A DNA stretch of 64,000 bases, from the NCBI GenBank assembly GCA_016707115.1, contig JADJIH010000001.1:372001-436000 (forward strand), written 5' to 3'. Made by a program: the position numbers and the translations under genes. The notes under the pieces were generated by a model. It had not been told where the DNA came from. It did not search any database and worked only from the letters and a program-made list of their open reading frames with translations. Below, one piece after another: positions 19,284 through 27,482 of this stretch. Numbering within the stretch: position 1 is the stretch's first letter; each line of letters begins with the position of its first letter. The DNA is from Ignavibacteriales bacterium (GTDB lineage: Bacteria > Bacteroidota > Ignavibacteria > Ignavibacteriales > Ignavibacteriaceae).

Positions 19284-19535
19284 GTATTATCTCTTTCTTT
19301 TCAAATTCATTATTCATTTTACAACAGCAATAATCAAAGAACGGGCTTATGATCACAGAAATAAATTATACAACTCTTTTTTTTCTTTATTCCTTTTACG
19401 CATAATCTTTAGAAGCCTGTACATTCCGTATAGGATTATAATTCCAAATAATAATTATATGTAAATCATTTATACCTCTAAATAAAGGATTAAATATTCA
19501 AGGAGTCTAGCATAAAACTCTGGTGAATTATTTTA

Positions 19536-19661
19536 TTACTTCTTTCTCAAAAACAAACGCAACTGAAAGTATCCCTTGGTAACAAATAAAACAGTATTTC
19601 CAACGATTAGTACAAAGTTTGATAGCAAAATTTCAGTTTTTGTCTTATTTTCTGGTTTCAT
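19536..19661 (-). CDS. Small membrane protein, 41 residues
   Basis: ATG at 19661 follows AAAGGAATACAAT and opens 41 codons. They encode a polar start (MKPENKTKTE), one hydrophobic stretch (ILLSNFVLIVGNTVLFVTKG) and a basic tail (LRLFLRKK). The dyad promoter at 19683-19746 ends just upstream, giving a leader of about 15-20 bases. This makes the small frame more credible than its length would suggest. Family unknown. Confidence 0.65.
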   Translation of the reverse strand: MKPENKTKTEILLSNFVLIVGNTVLFVTKGYFQLRLFLRKK

Positions 19662-19682
19662 ATTGTATTCCTTTGTGCACAC

Positions 19683-19746
19683 AAGATGCACCTATTCAGA
19701 GGGCATAGCAATCAGACAAAGGGATGAAAAAAGGATTAGATCTTAT
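19683..19746 (-). promoter_or_regulatory. Dyad-type stress promoter, copy E (41-residue membrane protein)
   Basis: Plus-strand GGATG (19722-19726), centre AAAAAAGGATTA, GATCTTA. The minus strand has a 10-bp gap, -35 TTGCTA, 17 bp and -10 CATCTT followed by G. The only gene in range is the 41-residue protein. Confidence 0.7.
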
Positions 19747-19763
19747 GAACTAATAGAGAAAAA

Positions 19764-20454
19764 TTATTCGCCAAGTAATGAAGTGGAATCGGTTTCAGCA
19801 ATTGATGATTTTGTAGTCTCATAGAATTTAGCGATATGCACACGGGTATGAAGTGATAATTTTTCAAGAATATTGTGTACGTGGCTTTTAACTGTATAGG
19901 CTGATAGACTAAGTTCTTGAGCTATTTCTTTATTAGTAGAACCATCTGCAATTAATTTAACTATCTCCATCTCGCGTTTTGTCATTTTAACTAATTGAGA
20001 AATTATGGCTGGTTTTGATTTGATATTTTTATTTTCAGTTATCTGAGAAAAAAGTTCACCTGTTAAAGTAGGCGGTAAAACTTTAAGTCCTCTGGCAACT
20101 TTTCTTATTGCTTTAATAAAATGAGTGTTTTCTGCCTCTTTAAGAATAAAACCTAAAACACCAGCCTGTATATACCAGAATATCTTTCTGGGAAGGAATA
20201 AGATCCAGTGCTACTATTTTGGAATCCTTATACTTCGCAATTAATATCTTTAATAAGCTGCAAACTGTTATGATATTTTAATTCAATATCAATCAGTACT
20301 ACATCAGGTTTTAAGTTATTAATAAGAAGCAGAATATCTTCAGCATCGTTAAATCAATAACTTTAATGTCTTGCTGTTTATCGAGCAGTGAAGTAATACC
20401 TTCACGCAGAAGCCGGTTTTCTTCAATTATGAGTATTTGGATTTTTTTTATCAT
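19764..20454 (-). pseudogene. NarL-type response regulator broken by several frameshifts
   Basis: From ATG at 20454 the sequence reads MIKKIQILIIEENRLLREGI, then shifts frame before NDAEDILLLINNLKPDVVLI. It shifts again at AKYKDSKIVALDLIPSQKDI and once more at IQAGVLGFILKEAENTHF. It then continues to MTKREMEIVKLIADGSTNKE and a TAA at 19764. The order equals that of the intact regulator at 47861-48553, with about 65% visual similarity in the last third. At least three frameshifts are needed, so sequencing error is unlikely. The intact 3' frame (73 residues, from 19985) could still encode a free LuxR-type DNA-binding domain, which might act as a competitor for the same sites. Confidence 0.88.
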
Positions 20455-20573
20455 GTGTTCAACTACATTGTATTAAAAAAGTTAAAAACCAAAATTAATT
20501 TAAGCCACTGTACTTGATCATATAATATTTTTAAAGTAAGATAAATAAATTGAAATGTCAATTGAAAAATAAT

Positions 20574-20700
20574 TTATGAAATAGCCTTACTTAAAGTGAA
20601 TATGAATTTTGATCCTTTACCTAATTCACTTTCAACCCAAATTTTACCATAGTTCCTTTCTACAAATTCTTTACAAAGCATCAATCCAAAACTGTTTATT
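20574..20700 (-). pseudogene. C-terminal remnant of a sensor histidine kinase
   Basis: The frame ending at TAA 20576-20574 reads FGLMLCKEFVERNYGKIWVE followed by SELGKGSKFIFTLSKAIS. This is the G2-box end of a HATPase_c domain and closely parallels GLLLCKEFIEKQNGQIWVES in the intact kinase at 48930-51491. Everything upstream is missing and an in-frame stop precedes it. Beside the broken regulator at 19764-20454, it marks a dead two-component pair paralogous to 47861/48930. Confidence 0.75.
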
Positions 20701-20753
20701 TCTCACCTGTAATGCCGATTGTTGTAAAAATAGTTTTGAAATTCAAAAATTTA

Positions 20754-22304
20754 TTAATTAAAAGTATAAATCTCCCCATCATCAAAACTTGCAACTTCAG
20801 TCATATCAAAATTCTTTTGCAATTCTTCAATTGTAAAAAGAAAATTTCGGTCAGCATTATTAAACCAAATCAGATATCCATTTTTTGTATTCATCAAAAT
20901 ATTTTTTTTATTCTGATCAGCATTAAGCAGTTGAGGAGAATTATAAAATGTTTTTGCCGGACTGTATTCGATCTTTAAATTTGTTAGAGCATAAACAGCT
21001 TCGGGTTCATTACTATATAAAGTATATCTATTACCAAGCATCTTATGTCTTAAGAGAAACTCAATAGTTTTACTATTATTCCATAAACTACTATTGTAAC
21101 CTACTCCGGATTGCATTCTGAATTCTTCAATAATATATAGAGTGTTGTGCAGTGGAAATCTTAATAATGAAATAATACCGATAGTTAGGAAAATGAATAC
21201 GGCATATTTATTAAAATACATTGAGAGCCAGGTAAGTATTTTATCCAACGTAAAAAACAATATGAAAACTGCGGGAATATAAATCGGAGAAAGCAATCTA
21301 TCTGAAATACGATCATATGCAGTTGTAGTTGATGAAATAATAATGATGCAAGAATAGAATAATGTAAAGAGCATACTTGGAAAAATTTTATCAATTATTT
21401 TAAAGCTAAACTGTTTATCATAATTTGTTTTAAATAAAATCCAGCCTGCACTTAAAAAAGTAAATAGTATTAAATAAGTGAATATTGAATTTGCAGGCAA
21501 GTACCAGGGAAGCAAAGTATCATAGAAAAATCTTAGATTTTGCGAAAGGGAATAGGAAGATTCAGCTCTTTGTCCTAAAGGGGTTCCCGAAATTAAATAA
21601 TTCCTGATGATCCAACTACTAATAGGCAGTACTGCAATGAGGATGAAAATAATTGAATGTAAAAACTTTTCTTTTAAGTTACTCTTCTGTTGAAGCAGTA
21701 TGAAAATCATTCCAGTTAAAATTAGAATAACACCAGTATAACGAGTAAGACAAGCCAGAGATGCCCATATCGATAAAAGAAATAATGACGTATAATCCTG
21801 CTTTGATCGAAATTTATCCAGGTAATAAAGAAAAAATAATATAAGCAAAATAAAAAGCGGTTCCGAAAGTGTCATCAATGAAGTCTGAACAAGGGCATAT
21901 GAAATAAGAACTGATATTGTTCCAAGAAGTATTAATGTAAAAGAGTTTAGATACTTTAGTAGAAACAATCCTGATAAGTATATTATTAAACCAAATAGAA
22001 CTGCATTAAAATAACCAGCTGAAATTTGCGGATCTATTGATGTCAATTTTTTAATAGATGCTAAAATTACTGGATACAATGGCGGCTGAAGAATTAAATC
22101 TGATCCGTTATATGTAAGAAAGTTATTATTATCAGCTAAATTTCTTGCAACAGATATATAAACAACTGAATCGGGTGTCATACCAGCGCCATGCTGCATT
22201 GTGAGTGTTAGGATAACTATTGATCCCAATACACCTAATAATGCAAGAGCAATATGTTTATATATGTTTATATGTTTTAAGTATTGCATTATAGTTGCTG
22301 CCAT
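20754..22304 (-). CDS. Membrane glycosyltransferase, GT39/ArnT-like
   Basis: The 516-residue protein has about ten hydrophobic segments. Its first periplasmic loop, GMTPDSVVYISVARNLADNN then LILQPPLYPVILA, matches the 'D-x-x-x-Y' loop and 'PPLYP' pattern of dolichyl-phosphate-mannose-like GT-C enzymes (PMT_2 superfamily). Such enzymes move a sugar from a lipid carrier to a protein or lipid on the outer face of the membrane. Donor and acceptor cannot be predicted. Its start overlaps the stop of the MarC-type gene by 16 bases. Confidence 0.75.
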   Translation of the reverse strand: MAATIMQYLKHINIYKHIALALLGVLGSIVILTLTMQHGAGMTPDSVVYISVARNLADNNNFLTYNGSDLILQPPLYPVILASIKKLTSIDPQISAGYFNAVLFGLIIYLSGLFLLKYLNSFTLILLGTISVLISYALVQTSLMTLSEPLFILLILFFLYYLDKFRSKQDYTSLFLLSIWASLACLTRYTGVILILTGMIFILLQQKSNLKEKFLHSIIFILIAVLPISSWIIRNYLISGTPLGQRAESSYSLSQNLRFFYDTLLPWYLPANSIFTYLILFTFLSAGWILFKTNYDKQFSFKIIDKIFPSMLFTLFYSCIIIISSTTTAYDRISDRLLSPIYIPAVFILFFTLDKILTWLSMYFNKYAVFIFLTIGIISLLRFPLHNTLYIIEEFRMQSGVGYNSSLWNNSKTIEFLLRHKMLGNRYTLYSNEPEAVYALTNLKIEYSPAKTFYNSPQLLNADQNKKNILMNTKNGYLIWFNNADRNFLFTIEELQKNFDMTEVASFDDGEIYTFN

Positions 22305-22960
22305 AAACCTGAATCAGAAATCAAATCCCGCACACCAAGAATTGCAAATTGCACTCCTATGCATATTAAAAGAAAACCCATTATTCTGGAAAGACTATCA
22401 ATTCCGTTTACACCAAGAATTCTGCTGACAAATCCTGCACTGCGCAGCACTAGCCATGCAATAGTTGCCGTAATAATTATTGCGAGAATTACACCTGTAA
22501 AAGCAAAAAGTTTATCATAGCCGTGGCGTCCATCAATTGATGATGATAGAGTAATTACTGTAGCAATAGCGCCGGGGCCTGCTAAACTTGGCATTGCAAG
22601 CGGACTAAAAGAAATATCATTTTTTTGGAGTGCTTCTTTTTTGATTTCCTGTATATGGATTTCTTTTTGAGGAAACAACATACGAAATCCTAATACTCCG
22701 ATAACCATTCCACCTGCTATTCGAATACCAGGAATTGAAATGCCAAAGAAGATCATAATGAAATGACCAGCTAACAAGAATACAATTAAAATTGCTGTCA
22801 TATAAATACACGCCAAAACAATCTGACGATTGAGTTCTTTTTTAGTTAGATGTTCGCTGATACTTAGTAACAGTATTGCGGTACTAACCGGATTTATAAT
22901 AGGAAGCAGTGTAATCAGGGTAACTAAAACAGATGAGAAAAAAGCTGTTATATCATTCAT
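22289..22960 (-). CDS. MarC-family integral membrane protein
   Basis: A 223-residue protein with six predicted membrane spans and the MarC/UPF0056 features LLPIINPVSTAILLLSISEH, FFGISIPGIRIAGGMVIG and PLAMPSLAGPGAIATVI. MarC proteins were once linked to multiple antibiotic resistance and some have been described as neutral amino acid transporters; substrate here is unknown. It is encoded between LysE-type and GT39-like genes with short or negative gaps. Confidence 0.9.
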   Translation of the reverse strand: MNDITAFFSSVLVTLITLLPIINPVSTAILLLSISEHLTKKELNRQIVLACIYMTAILIVFLLAGHFIMIFFGISIPGIRIAGGMVIGVLGFRMLFPQKEIHIQEIKKEALQKNDISFSPLAMPSLAGPGAIATVITLSSSIDGRHGYDKLFAFTGVILAIIITATIAWLVLRSAGFVSRILGVNGIDSLSRIMGFLLICIGVQFAILGVRDLISDSGLWQQL

Positions 22961-22992
22961 TAATGTTTATTTGATTGTTGAGAAAACATTTT

Positions 22993-23604
22993 TCATATTA
23001 AACTTCCTATAGCAATAATGCCGGAGATTAGCACCAAAATACCGGCAATTCTGTTTACCCATCTCAGTCCTACTAAGTCAAGCTTATTTCTGAAAAGTAT
23101 TGTAGCTGAACTTAGTATAAGGAACCAAAGACATGAGCCAATAAAAAGTCCTGCAATAAGAATTGAAGCTGAAAAGAAACTGAGTTCGTTATCTAAACCA
23201 AGAGCAGCGAATACTGCGATAAAAGCGAAAATAGTTAAAGGATTTGTAAGCGTTAAGACAACAGTTGTTAGATATAATTTTAATATCCCACCGTTTTTTA
23301 TTTGAATCTTTGGATCAGTTGGAAGTGCACGAAATATCTTTATACCAAGGAATAAAAGAAGCGCACCTCCAACCAAACGTATCCAGATTTTTTGACTAAT
23401 GAGTATATCTGAAATAAATGTTAGTCCAAATGCAGCAACACTTCCATAAAACAGATCTGCAGTTGCAGCACCAAGACCTATAACAAATCCCTGTAACCGG
23501 CCTTCAGTAAGTGTTTTTCGTATACACAAAATTCCAATTGGGCCAACCGGAACTGCCATAGCAAAACCAATTGCTATTCCTTTAAGAAAAAAAATAAATT
23601 CCAT
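22993..23604 (-). CDS. LysE-family amino acid exporter
   Basis: About 203 residues with six membrane segments. The N-terminal signature GIAIGFAMAVPVGPIGILCI, followed by GFVIGLGAATADLFYGSVAA, is diagnostic of LysE/RhtB translocators. They export amino acids such as lysine, threonine or homoserine lactone; the substrate cannot be read from sequence. I place the start at the ATG at 23604 rather than an upstream TTG (23619), because the hydrophobic segment begins directly after it. Confidence 0.88.
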   Translation of the reverse strand: MEFIFFLKGIAIGFAMAVPVGPIGILCIRKTLTEGRLQGFVIGLGAATADLFYGSVAAFGLTFISDILISQKIWIRLVGGALLLFLGIKIFRALPTDPKIQIKNGGILKLYLTTVVLTLTNPLTIFAFIAVFAALGLDNELSFFSASILIAGLFIGSCLWFLILSSATILFRNKLDLVGLRWVNRIAGILVLISGIIAIGSLI

Positions 23605-23673
23605 ACTATAAACTTTCAATCAGTAAGTTCAGGTAAATATATTTTATCAAAAAAATGTTGCCTCCTGTATTAT

Positions 23674-23943
23674 CTACCTGAATAAATGATTTTTATAATC
23701 CTCAGCAGTATTAAGAGTGATTGTAAATATGTCTTCTCTTTTTTCTTCAAATTTTATCGTACTTTCAATACGACTTTTTATGGCTTTAACATTCTGAAAA
23801 GAATCTTTAATTGATGAATCGACAATCTGGACAAATGGACATTTTGTGGTAATGCAATTATCACTCACAGTATTTAATACATCAAGTACTATAAAATGGT
23901 TACCATCTAATAAAAAATCTTGACTTACCATACTCATCTCCAT
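23674..23943 (-). CDS. Hypothetical protein, 89 residues
   Basis: No family is recognised. The protein has no signal or membrane segment; it contains two cysteines (NCITTKCPF) and a charged C-terminal half (IKSRIESTIKFEEKREDIF). It begins 18 bases after the coiled-coil lipoprotein gene at 23961, so it probably shares that transcript, which may start at the dyad promoter before csbD. Confidence 0.5.
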   Translation of the reverse strand: MEMSMVSQDFLLDGNHFIVLDVLNTVSDNCITTKCPFVQIVDSSIKDSFQNVKAIKSRIESTIKFEEKREDIFTITLNTAEDYKNHLFR

Positions 23944-23960
23944 TAAAAAAATAATTACTG

Positions 23961-24398
23961 TTAATCTTTCTTTGAAAAAATATCGTTTAGACCAACTATA
24001 ATTAGATCTACCTCACGATTGAAATCATCTTTAAATACTTCCCAGCTATCTTTTCCTTCAAACTTGTACTCATTAAGCTTTCTTCTTAGCTCTGTATTTT
24101 TTTGTTCCAGTACCACAACTTCTTTTTCATACTTAGCTCTGAATTTTCCACTGGCAGTTTTAATCTCTGCTTTGAATTCTGAAATTCTTTTTTCGTTAGC
24201 ATCAATTTTTAAAACTACATCGCTTCTAAACTGCTTCCATTCATTTTCATATTGAGCCTGTGCATCTTTTAATTCCTGTTTTGCCTCAGTTAAATTGTCT
24301 TTTGCATCCTCTACATTTTCGCGTTTGGTGTCGCAGCCACTAAGCAATATTCCAGAAATAAATAAACTAACTGCTACAATAAAATATTTTGTTTTCAT
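23961..24398 (-). CDS. Coiled-coil lipoprotein, paralogue 1
   Basis: A 145-residue lipoprotein with lipobox LLSGC and a mature part that is almost entirely heptad-like: ENVEDAKDNLTEAKQELKDA, then AQYENEWKQFRSDVVLKIDA, then KISE-type repeats to the C-terminal IIVGLNDIFSKKD. It is a tandem paralogue of the protein at 24520-24948 and shares its N-terminal signal, its central 'EKEVVVLEQKNTELRRKLNE' helix and its C-terminal NDIFSKKD. Role unknown; the neighbour CsbD and shared promoter point to envelope stress. Confidence 0.7.
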   Translation of the reverse strand: MKTKYFIVAVSLFISGILLSGCDTKRENVEDAKDNLTEAKQELKDAQAQYENEWKQFRSDVVLKIDANEKRISEFKAEIKTASGKFRAKYEKEVVVLEQKNTELRRKLNEYKFEGKDSWEVFKDDFNREVDLIIVGLNDIFSKKD

Positions 24399-24519
24399 AA
24401 TTCTCCTTATAAATTATTTAGAGATATTTAATAATATTTATTCAATCCTCTGAAACCTTTACACTTAGGTTACATAAGATTTATTTAAACTAACTTCTAG
24501 ATTATTGAAATATTTATCG

Positions 24520-24948
24520 CTAATCTTTTTTTGAGAAAATATCGTTAAGTGCATTTCCAACAACATCCATATCATTATTAAATGTTGTTTTAAATTCTTC
24601 CCAATTTTCTTTTCTTTCATATTTGAAATCATTCAACTTTTTCTTTAGCTCAATATTTTTTTGTTCCAGTGTCAGCACTTCATTTTCATATTTAGCTTTA
24701 AACTTTGTGCTGGTAGATCTCATTGCTACTTTGAAATCATCTATTTTCTGCTGGTTAGAATTAATTCTTAATTCAGCATTGCTTTTAAATTGCTGCCAGT
24801 CTTTTTCAAATTGAACCTGCGCATCTATCATATCCTGGTTTGCCTTTTCAACATTGTCTTTGGCATTATCTCGATTGTCGGTACAGCCGATAAAGAATAA
24901 TCCTGCAATTAGCAGGCTACCTGCTAAGATGAAATATTTATTTTTCAT
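24520..24948 (-). CDS. Coiled-coil lipoprotein, paralogue 2
   Basis: A 142-residue lipoprotein with lipobox LFFIGC and the same layout as its neighbour: NVEKANQDMIDAQVQFEKDW, then VLTLEQKNIELKKKLNDFKY, ending NALNDIFSKKD. Visual identity between the two is around half. It follows csbD, but a stem-loop (GAAACTC/GAGTTTC near 25000-25025) lies between them, so part of the transcription from the csbD promoter may stop there. The function is unknown. Confidence 0.7.
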   Translation of the reverse strand: MKNKYFILAGSLLIAGLFFIGCTDNRDNAKDNVEKANQDMIDAQVQFEKDWQQFKSNAELRINSNQQKIDDFKVAMRSTSTKFKAKYENEVLTLEQKNIELKKKLNDFKYERKENWEEFKTTFNNDMDVVGNALNDIFSKKD

Positions 24949-25047
24949 GATTCTCCTTGTGAATTGTTTAGAAATACTTATTTGATTTATTACATAGTTT
25001 CTGAAACTCCTTTAAAAGAGTTTCTATAGCTTTTACCTAACTGATAG

Positions 25048-25233
25048 TTAAAACTTTGAAATTATTTTTTGCACTTCTTCTTTAGTTTTTCCGAGTTTTT
25101 TCTGCAGTCTCCCTAATAGTTCTTCTTCTTTTCCTTTTACTAAAAGTAAATCATCATCTGTGAGCATTGCATACTCTTGTTTTAGTTTACCTGCTGCTTC
25201 ATTCCAATTGCCTTTAATGTTCAGGGTATTCAT
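25048..25233 (-). CDS. CsbD-family stress protein
   Basis: The 61-residue protein MNTLNIKGNWNEAAGKLKQE, followed by DDDLLLVKGKEEELLGRLQK and GKTKEEVQKII, is a textbook CsbD domain. CsbD was found as a sigma-B general-stress protein of Bacillus; its molecular role is unclear. I start at ATG 25233 because AAAAAGGAG lies just before it; an upstream start at 25275 would add 14 unlike residues. The dyad promoter at 25294-25357 leaves a leader of about 55 bases. Confidence 0.92.
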   Translation of the reverse strand: MNTLNIKGNWNEAAGKLKQEYAMLTDDDLLLVKGKEEELLGRLQKKLGKTKEEVQKIISKF

Positions 25234-25293
25234 ATCGTAACTCCTTTTTATAATAATTAATGTATTAATAATCATTTTTAGATTTTCTATTAT

Positions 25294-25357
25294 ATTATAG
25301 GCAGTTAAGTAAGATCATTCAATCAGTCTTAGGGATGAAAAAGGAACTACATCCTAT
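25294..25357 (-). promoter_or_regulatory. Dyad-type stress promoter, copy F (csbD)
   Basis: Plus-strand GGATG (25333-25337), centre AAAAAGGAACTA, CATCCTA. On the minus strand the 10-bp gap leads to -35 TTGAAT, 17 bp and a perfect -10 TATAAT. The association with csbD is the strongest argument that the family is a stress promoter. Confidence 0.85.
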
Positions 25358-25419
25358 GGATGTGTACTTCGTATTGAGAATTAAATAAGTTTAATTAATC
25401 AGCACTTAACATTATGAAA

Positions 25420-26562
25420 CTAATACTTCCAGCATTCCCATCCAGAATGATTTAATTTGTTCTTTGATCGGCCAAAGCGCGCGGGGCGATAAAAAACATC
25501 CACTCCGTTGTTTATAGTTGATATTTGGTAAGTAGGAATATCAGCACAATCGCAATGTTCAATTGTGGCAGGGATTGCGTACGTCATATCTTTCAAACTA
25601 ATCAAAGTAGAATCATAATCACCATAAACAGATTTTAAAAAAGGCTGAATCTTCTCTGCATCATACACAACAACGCTAACTTCCGTTTGGACGTTACTGG
25701 ACAGTTTATTAAAAGATTGTTGAGCAAAATATTTTGCAAATGAAATAATATCTCCATCCTTTATATTAAGATTAAGTTGTTGTAGGGGCTTAAGATCGAA
25801 ATAAGATAAATGAAGATTTGCCGGAGAAGCGATAATTATTCGGGAAAATGATCCAAGCTTTCGGATAGTATAAGGAGTTCCTCCAAAACAGGTGGATAGT
25901 ATTGTTAGATCAAATTTTGAAGAATCGGATATAAACCCTTTTAATCCGTTCGTAAGATCATCAATGTTGAATGTTCGATCGGAATATGATTCATCATAGC
26001 CAGCTCCGCCAAACTCCGGAACCTCATGTCCAAAGTAGAGAAATATATTAATAAGTTTATTCGGAGTAACTTTGCGAAAACGCTGATAAGCTGCGACTTC
26101 AAAATCTAAATTTGATTTTTCCTGATCGCGCCAGTATAATTCATTCGCTAACAATTGTCCGTTTCTATAATAATAGAACTCGCCATCGCGAAGAGGAAAA
26201 AAAAACACGAAGTGATTTCTTGGTTTTTGATGAAATATAAAAACCTCTGCATTCGGATTCTGCATTGCAACTTTTTTTGCATTCAACAGAGCTTCTTCAT
26301 CCGCAATGTATTCATTATCGGCGGTATCGTGATATAAATAATCACCATCTCCATGAATAACGAATATCATTGAATACTTCGTCTCAAACTCACTTCCTGA
26401 ACTAAGTTTCGATTCGTGCCTAAGAACCATATCGTGGCTGCACGATGACAAAAACAATATAATTGCTAAATAAAATACGCGTATACAAAATCTCGTAAAG
26501 ATAATATCCTTGCCGAATTTAGCGCACGATTTCAGCATCCCGAAGTTCAATTGTTTATTCAT
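25420..26562 (-). CDS. Lipoprotein with caspase-like (clan CD) peptidase fold
   Basis: The 380-residue precursor has a long N-terminus and a lipobox LFLSSC (Cys41), predicting a lipid-anchored periplasmic or surface protein. The core has the strand-His and strand-Cys layout of clan CD peptidases: INIFLYFGHEVPEFGG with His179 and FDLTILSTCFGGTPYTIRKL with Cys225. These would be the catalytic dyad, comparable to clostripain/gingipain/caspase-like families. Specificity cannot be predicted. It starts 8 bases after the stop of the tail-anchored protein at 26570-27004 and so belongs to that dyad-promoter operon. A non-peptidase relative is possible; the fold call is by motif only. Confidence 0.65.
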   Translation of the reverse strand: MNKQLNFGMLKSCAKFGKDIIFTRFCIRVFYLAIILFLSSCSHDMVLRHESKLSSGSEFETKYSMIFVIHGDGDYLYHDTADNEYIADEEALLNAKKVAMQNPNAEVFIFHQKPRNHFVFFFPLRDGEFYYYRNGQLLANELYWRDQEKSNLDFEVAAYQRFRKVTPNKLINIFLYFGHEVPEFGGAGYDESYSDRTFNIDDLTNGLKGFISDSSKFDLTILSTCFGGTPYTIRKLGSFSRIIIASPANLHLSYFDLKPLQQLNLNIKDGDIISFAKYFAQQSFNKLSSNVQTEVSVVVYDAEKIQPFLKSVYGDYDSTLISLKDMTYAIPATIEHCDCADIPTYQISTINNGVDVFYRPARFGRSKNKLNHSGWECWKY

Positions 26563-26569
26563 TAAAGCA

Positions 26570-27004
26570 TTAAAACAACAGTACAGCTAAGAGAATAATT
26601 AAGACAAGAGCAACTACACTAATTGTTACAGTGCTATCAGCTTGTTCCATGTTTTGAACTACATAATTAGAAAAGCTATTAAGTTGGGAATCTGGGACGC
26701 GTTCATAGCCATTAATTCCTGCAAGCTCATCCTGGTTTTCTTTAAGGGTAGCTTTTAAGCCATCGATACCGACTTGATCCTCAGCTGATATCATTCCGGT
26801 GCTTTGAAGTTTATCCAGAGCTTTTGACATATCCTGAAATGAATCGTTTAAAATTTCACGTTTTTCTGTTGCATTCTCCGTTGCTTTCACTTTGTTGGCA
26901 ACATTGTTAAAATGTTTTTGAAGCTCGCCTTTACCGCCTGCGTTTACAGGAGTGACAAGTACAAACATCAATAAGAATGATACAAAAGCAATTATTGGTT
27001 TCAT
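26570..27004 (-). CDS. Exported coiled protein with C-terminal membrane tail
   Basis: A signal peptide (MKPIIAFVSFLLMFVLVTPV) is followed by a helical domain (GELQKHFNNVANKVKATENA...) and a C-terminal hydrophobic anchor (TVTISVVALVLIILLAVLLF). No family is recognised. The gene is first in a two-gene unit with the caspase-like lipoprotein, directly behind dyad promoter copy G. Its signal peptide and promoter are duplicated just upstream (27205-27385). Confidence 0.7.
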   Translation of the reverse strand: MKPIIAFVSFLLMFVLVTPVNAGGKGELQKHFNNVANKVKATENATEKREILNDSFQDMSKALDKLQSTGMISAEDQVGIDGLKATLKENQDELAGINGYERVPDSQLNSFSNYVVQNMEQADSTVTISVVALVLIILLAVLLF

Positions 27005-27044
27005 CGAAGTTCCTTTGATTAAGTTGAGAAAATAGATCTGTGAG

Positions 27045-27108
27045 AACGTATCTAATAAGAATCATTATTGTAATAGCCCAAGAGGATGAAAAGAGAACTA
27101 CATCTTTT
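27045..27108 (-). promoter_or_regulatory. Dyad-type stress promoter, copy G (tail-anchored protein operon)
   Basis: Plus-strand GGATG (27084-27088), centre AAAAGAGAACTA, CATCTTTT. The minus strand has a 10-bp gap, -35 TTACAA, 17 bp and -10 TACGTT. It drives 26570-27004 and the caspase-like gene. Confidence 0.8.
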
Positions 27109-27204
27109 AGGTGAGGGGAGTGGAGGAATTTTGCATTTAATAAATTATAATTCCAAAATTTATCCCACTGAATCAAACGTTATTTATACTCCATAAAACA
27201 ATTT

Positions 27205-27282
27205 CTATTCTTTTGGAATATTCGGTTTTATTTTAAACACAAACATTAGTAAGATTGCCACAAAAGCAATTATTGGTTTCAT
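27205..27282 (-). pseudogene. Chimeric 25-codon remnant from the tandem duplication
   Basis: ATG at 27282 starts MKPIIAFVAILLMFVFKIKP and ends NIPKE-stop. The first 15 residues copy the signal peptide of the neighbouring protein. The last ones, with the following bases, copy the end of the multihaem cytochrome (DVPKE-stop). It may still be transcribed from copy H and could make a 25-residue hydrophobic peptide. Confidence 0.65.
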
Positions 27283-27321
27283 CGCAATTCCTTTATAAAG
27301 TTGAGAAAATTAACCTGTGAG

Positions 27322-27385
27322 AATGTATCTAATAAGTTATTTTATTGTAATCGCCCATAAGGATGAAAAATGAACTAGATCTTTT
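27322..27385 (-). promoter_or_regulatory. Dyad-type stress promoter, copy H (chimeric remnant)
   Basis: Plus-strand GGATG (27361-27365), centre AAAAATGAACTA, GATCTTTT. The minus strand has -35 TTACAA and -10 TACATT with the standard 10-bp and 17-bp gaps. It arose with copy G by duplication but keeps all spacings. Confidence 0.75.
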
Positions 27386-27427
27386 AGGTGAGGTTACTGG
27401 AAGAGTCTGGTATTGAATAAATTAACA

Positions 27428-27451
27428 ACCCCGACATTTTTTTATCGGGGT
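27428..27451 (-). terminator. Intrinsic terminator after the multihaem cytochrome gene
   Basis: ACCCCGA and its complement form a 7-bp GC-rich stem around an A-rich loop, about 30 bases after the cytochrome stop at 27483. On the minus strand it is followed by TGTTAATTT. The stem is the strongest GC hairpin in the neighbourhood. Confidence 0.65.
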
Positions 27452-27482
27452 CAAAAATTATTTCTACACTCTAAAATAATTT

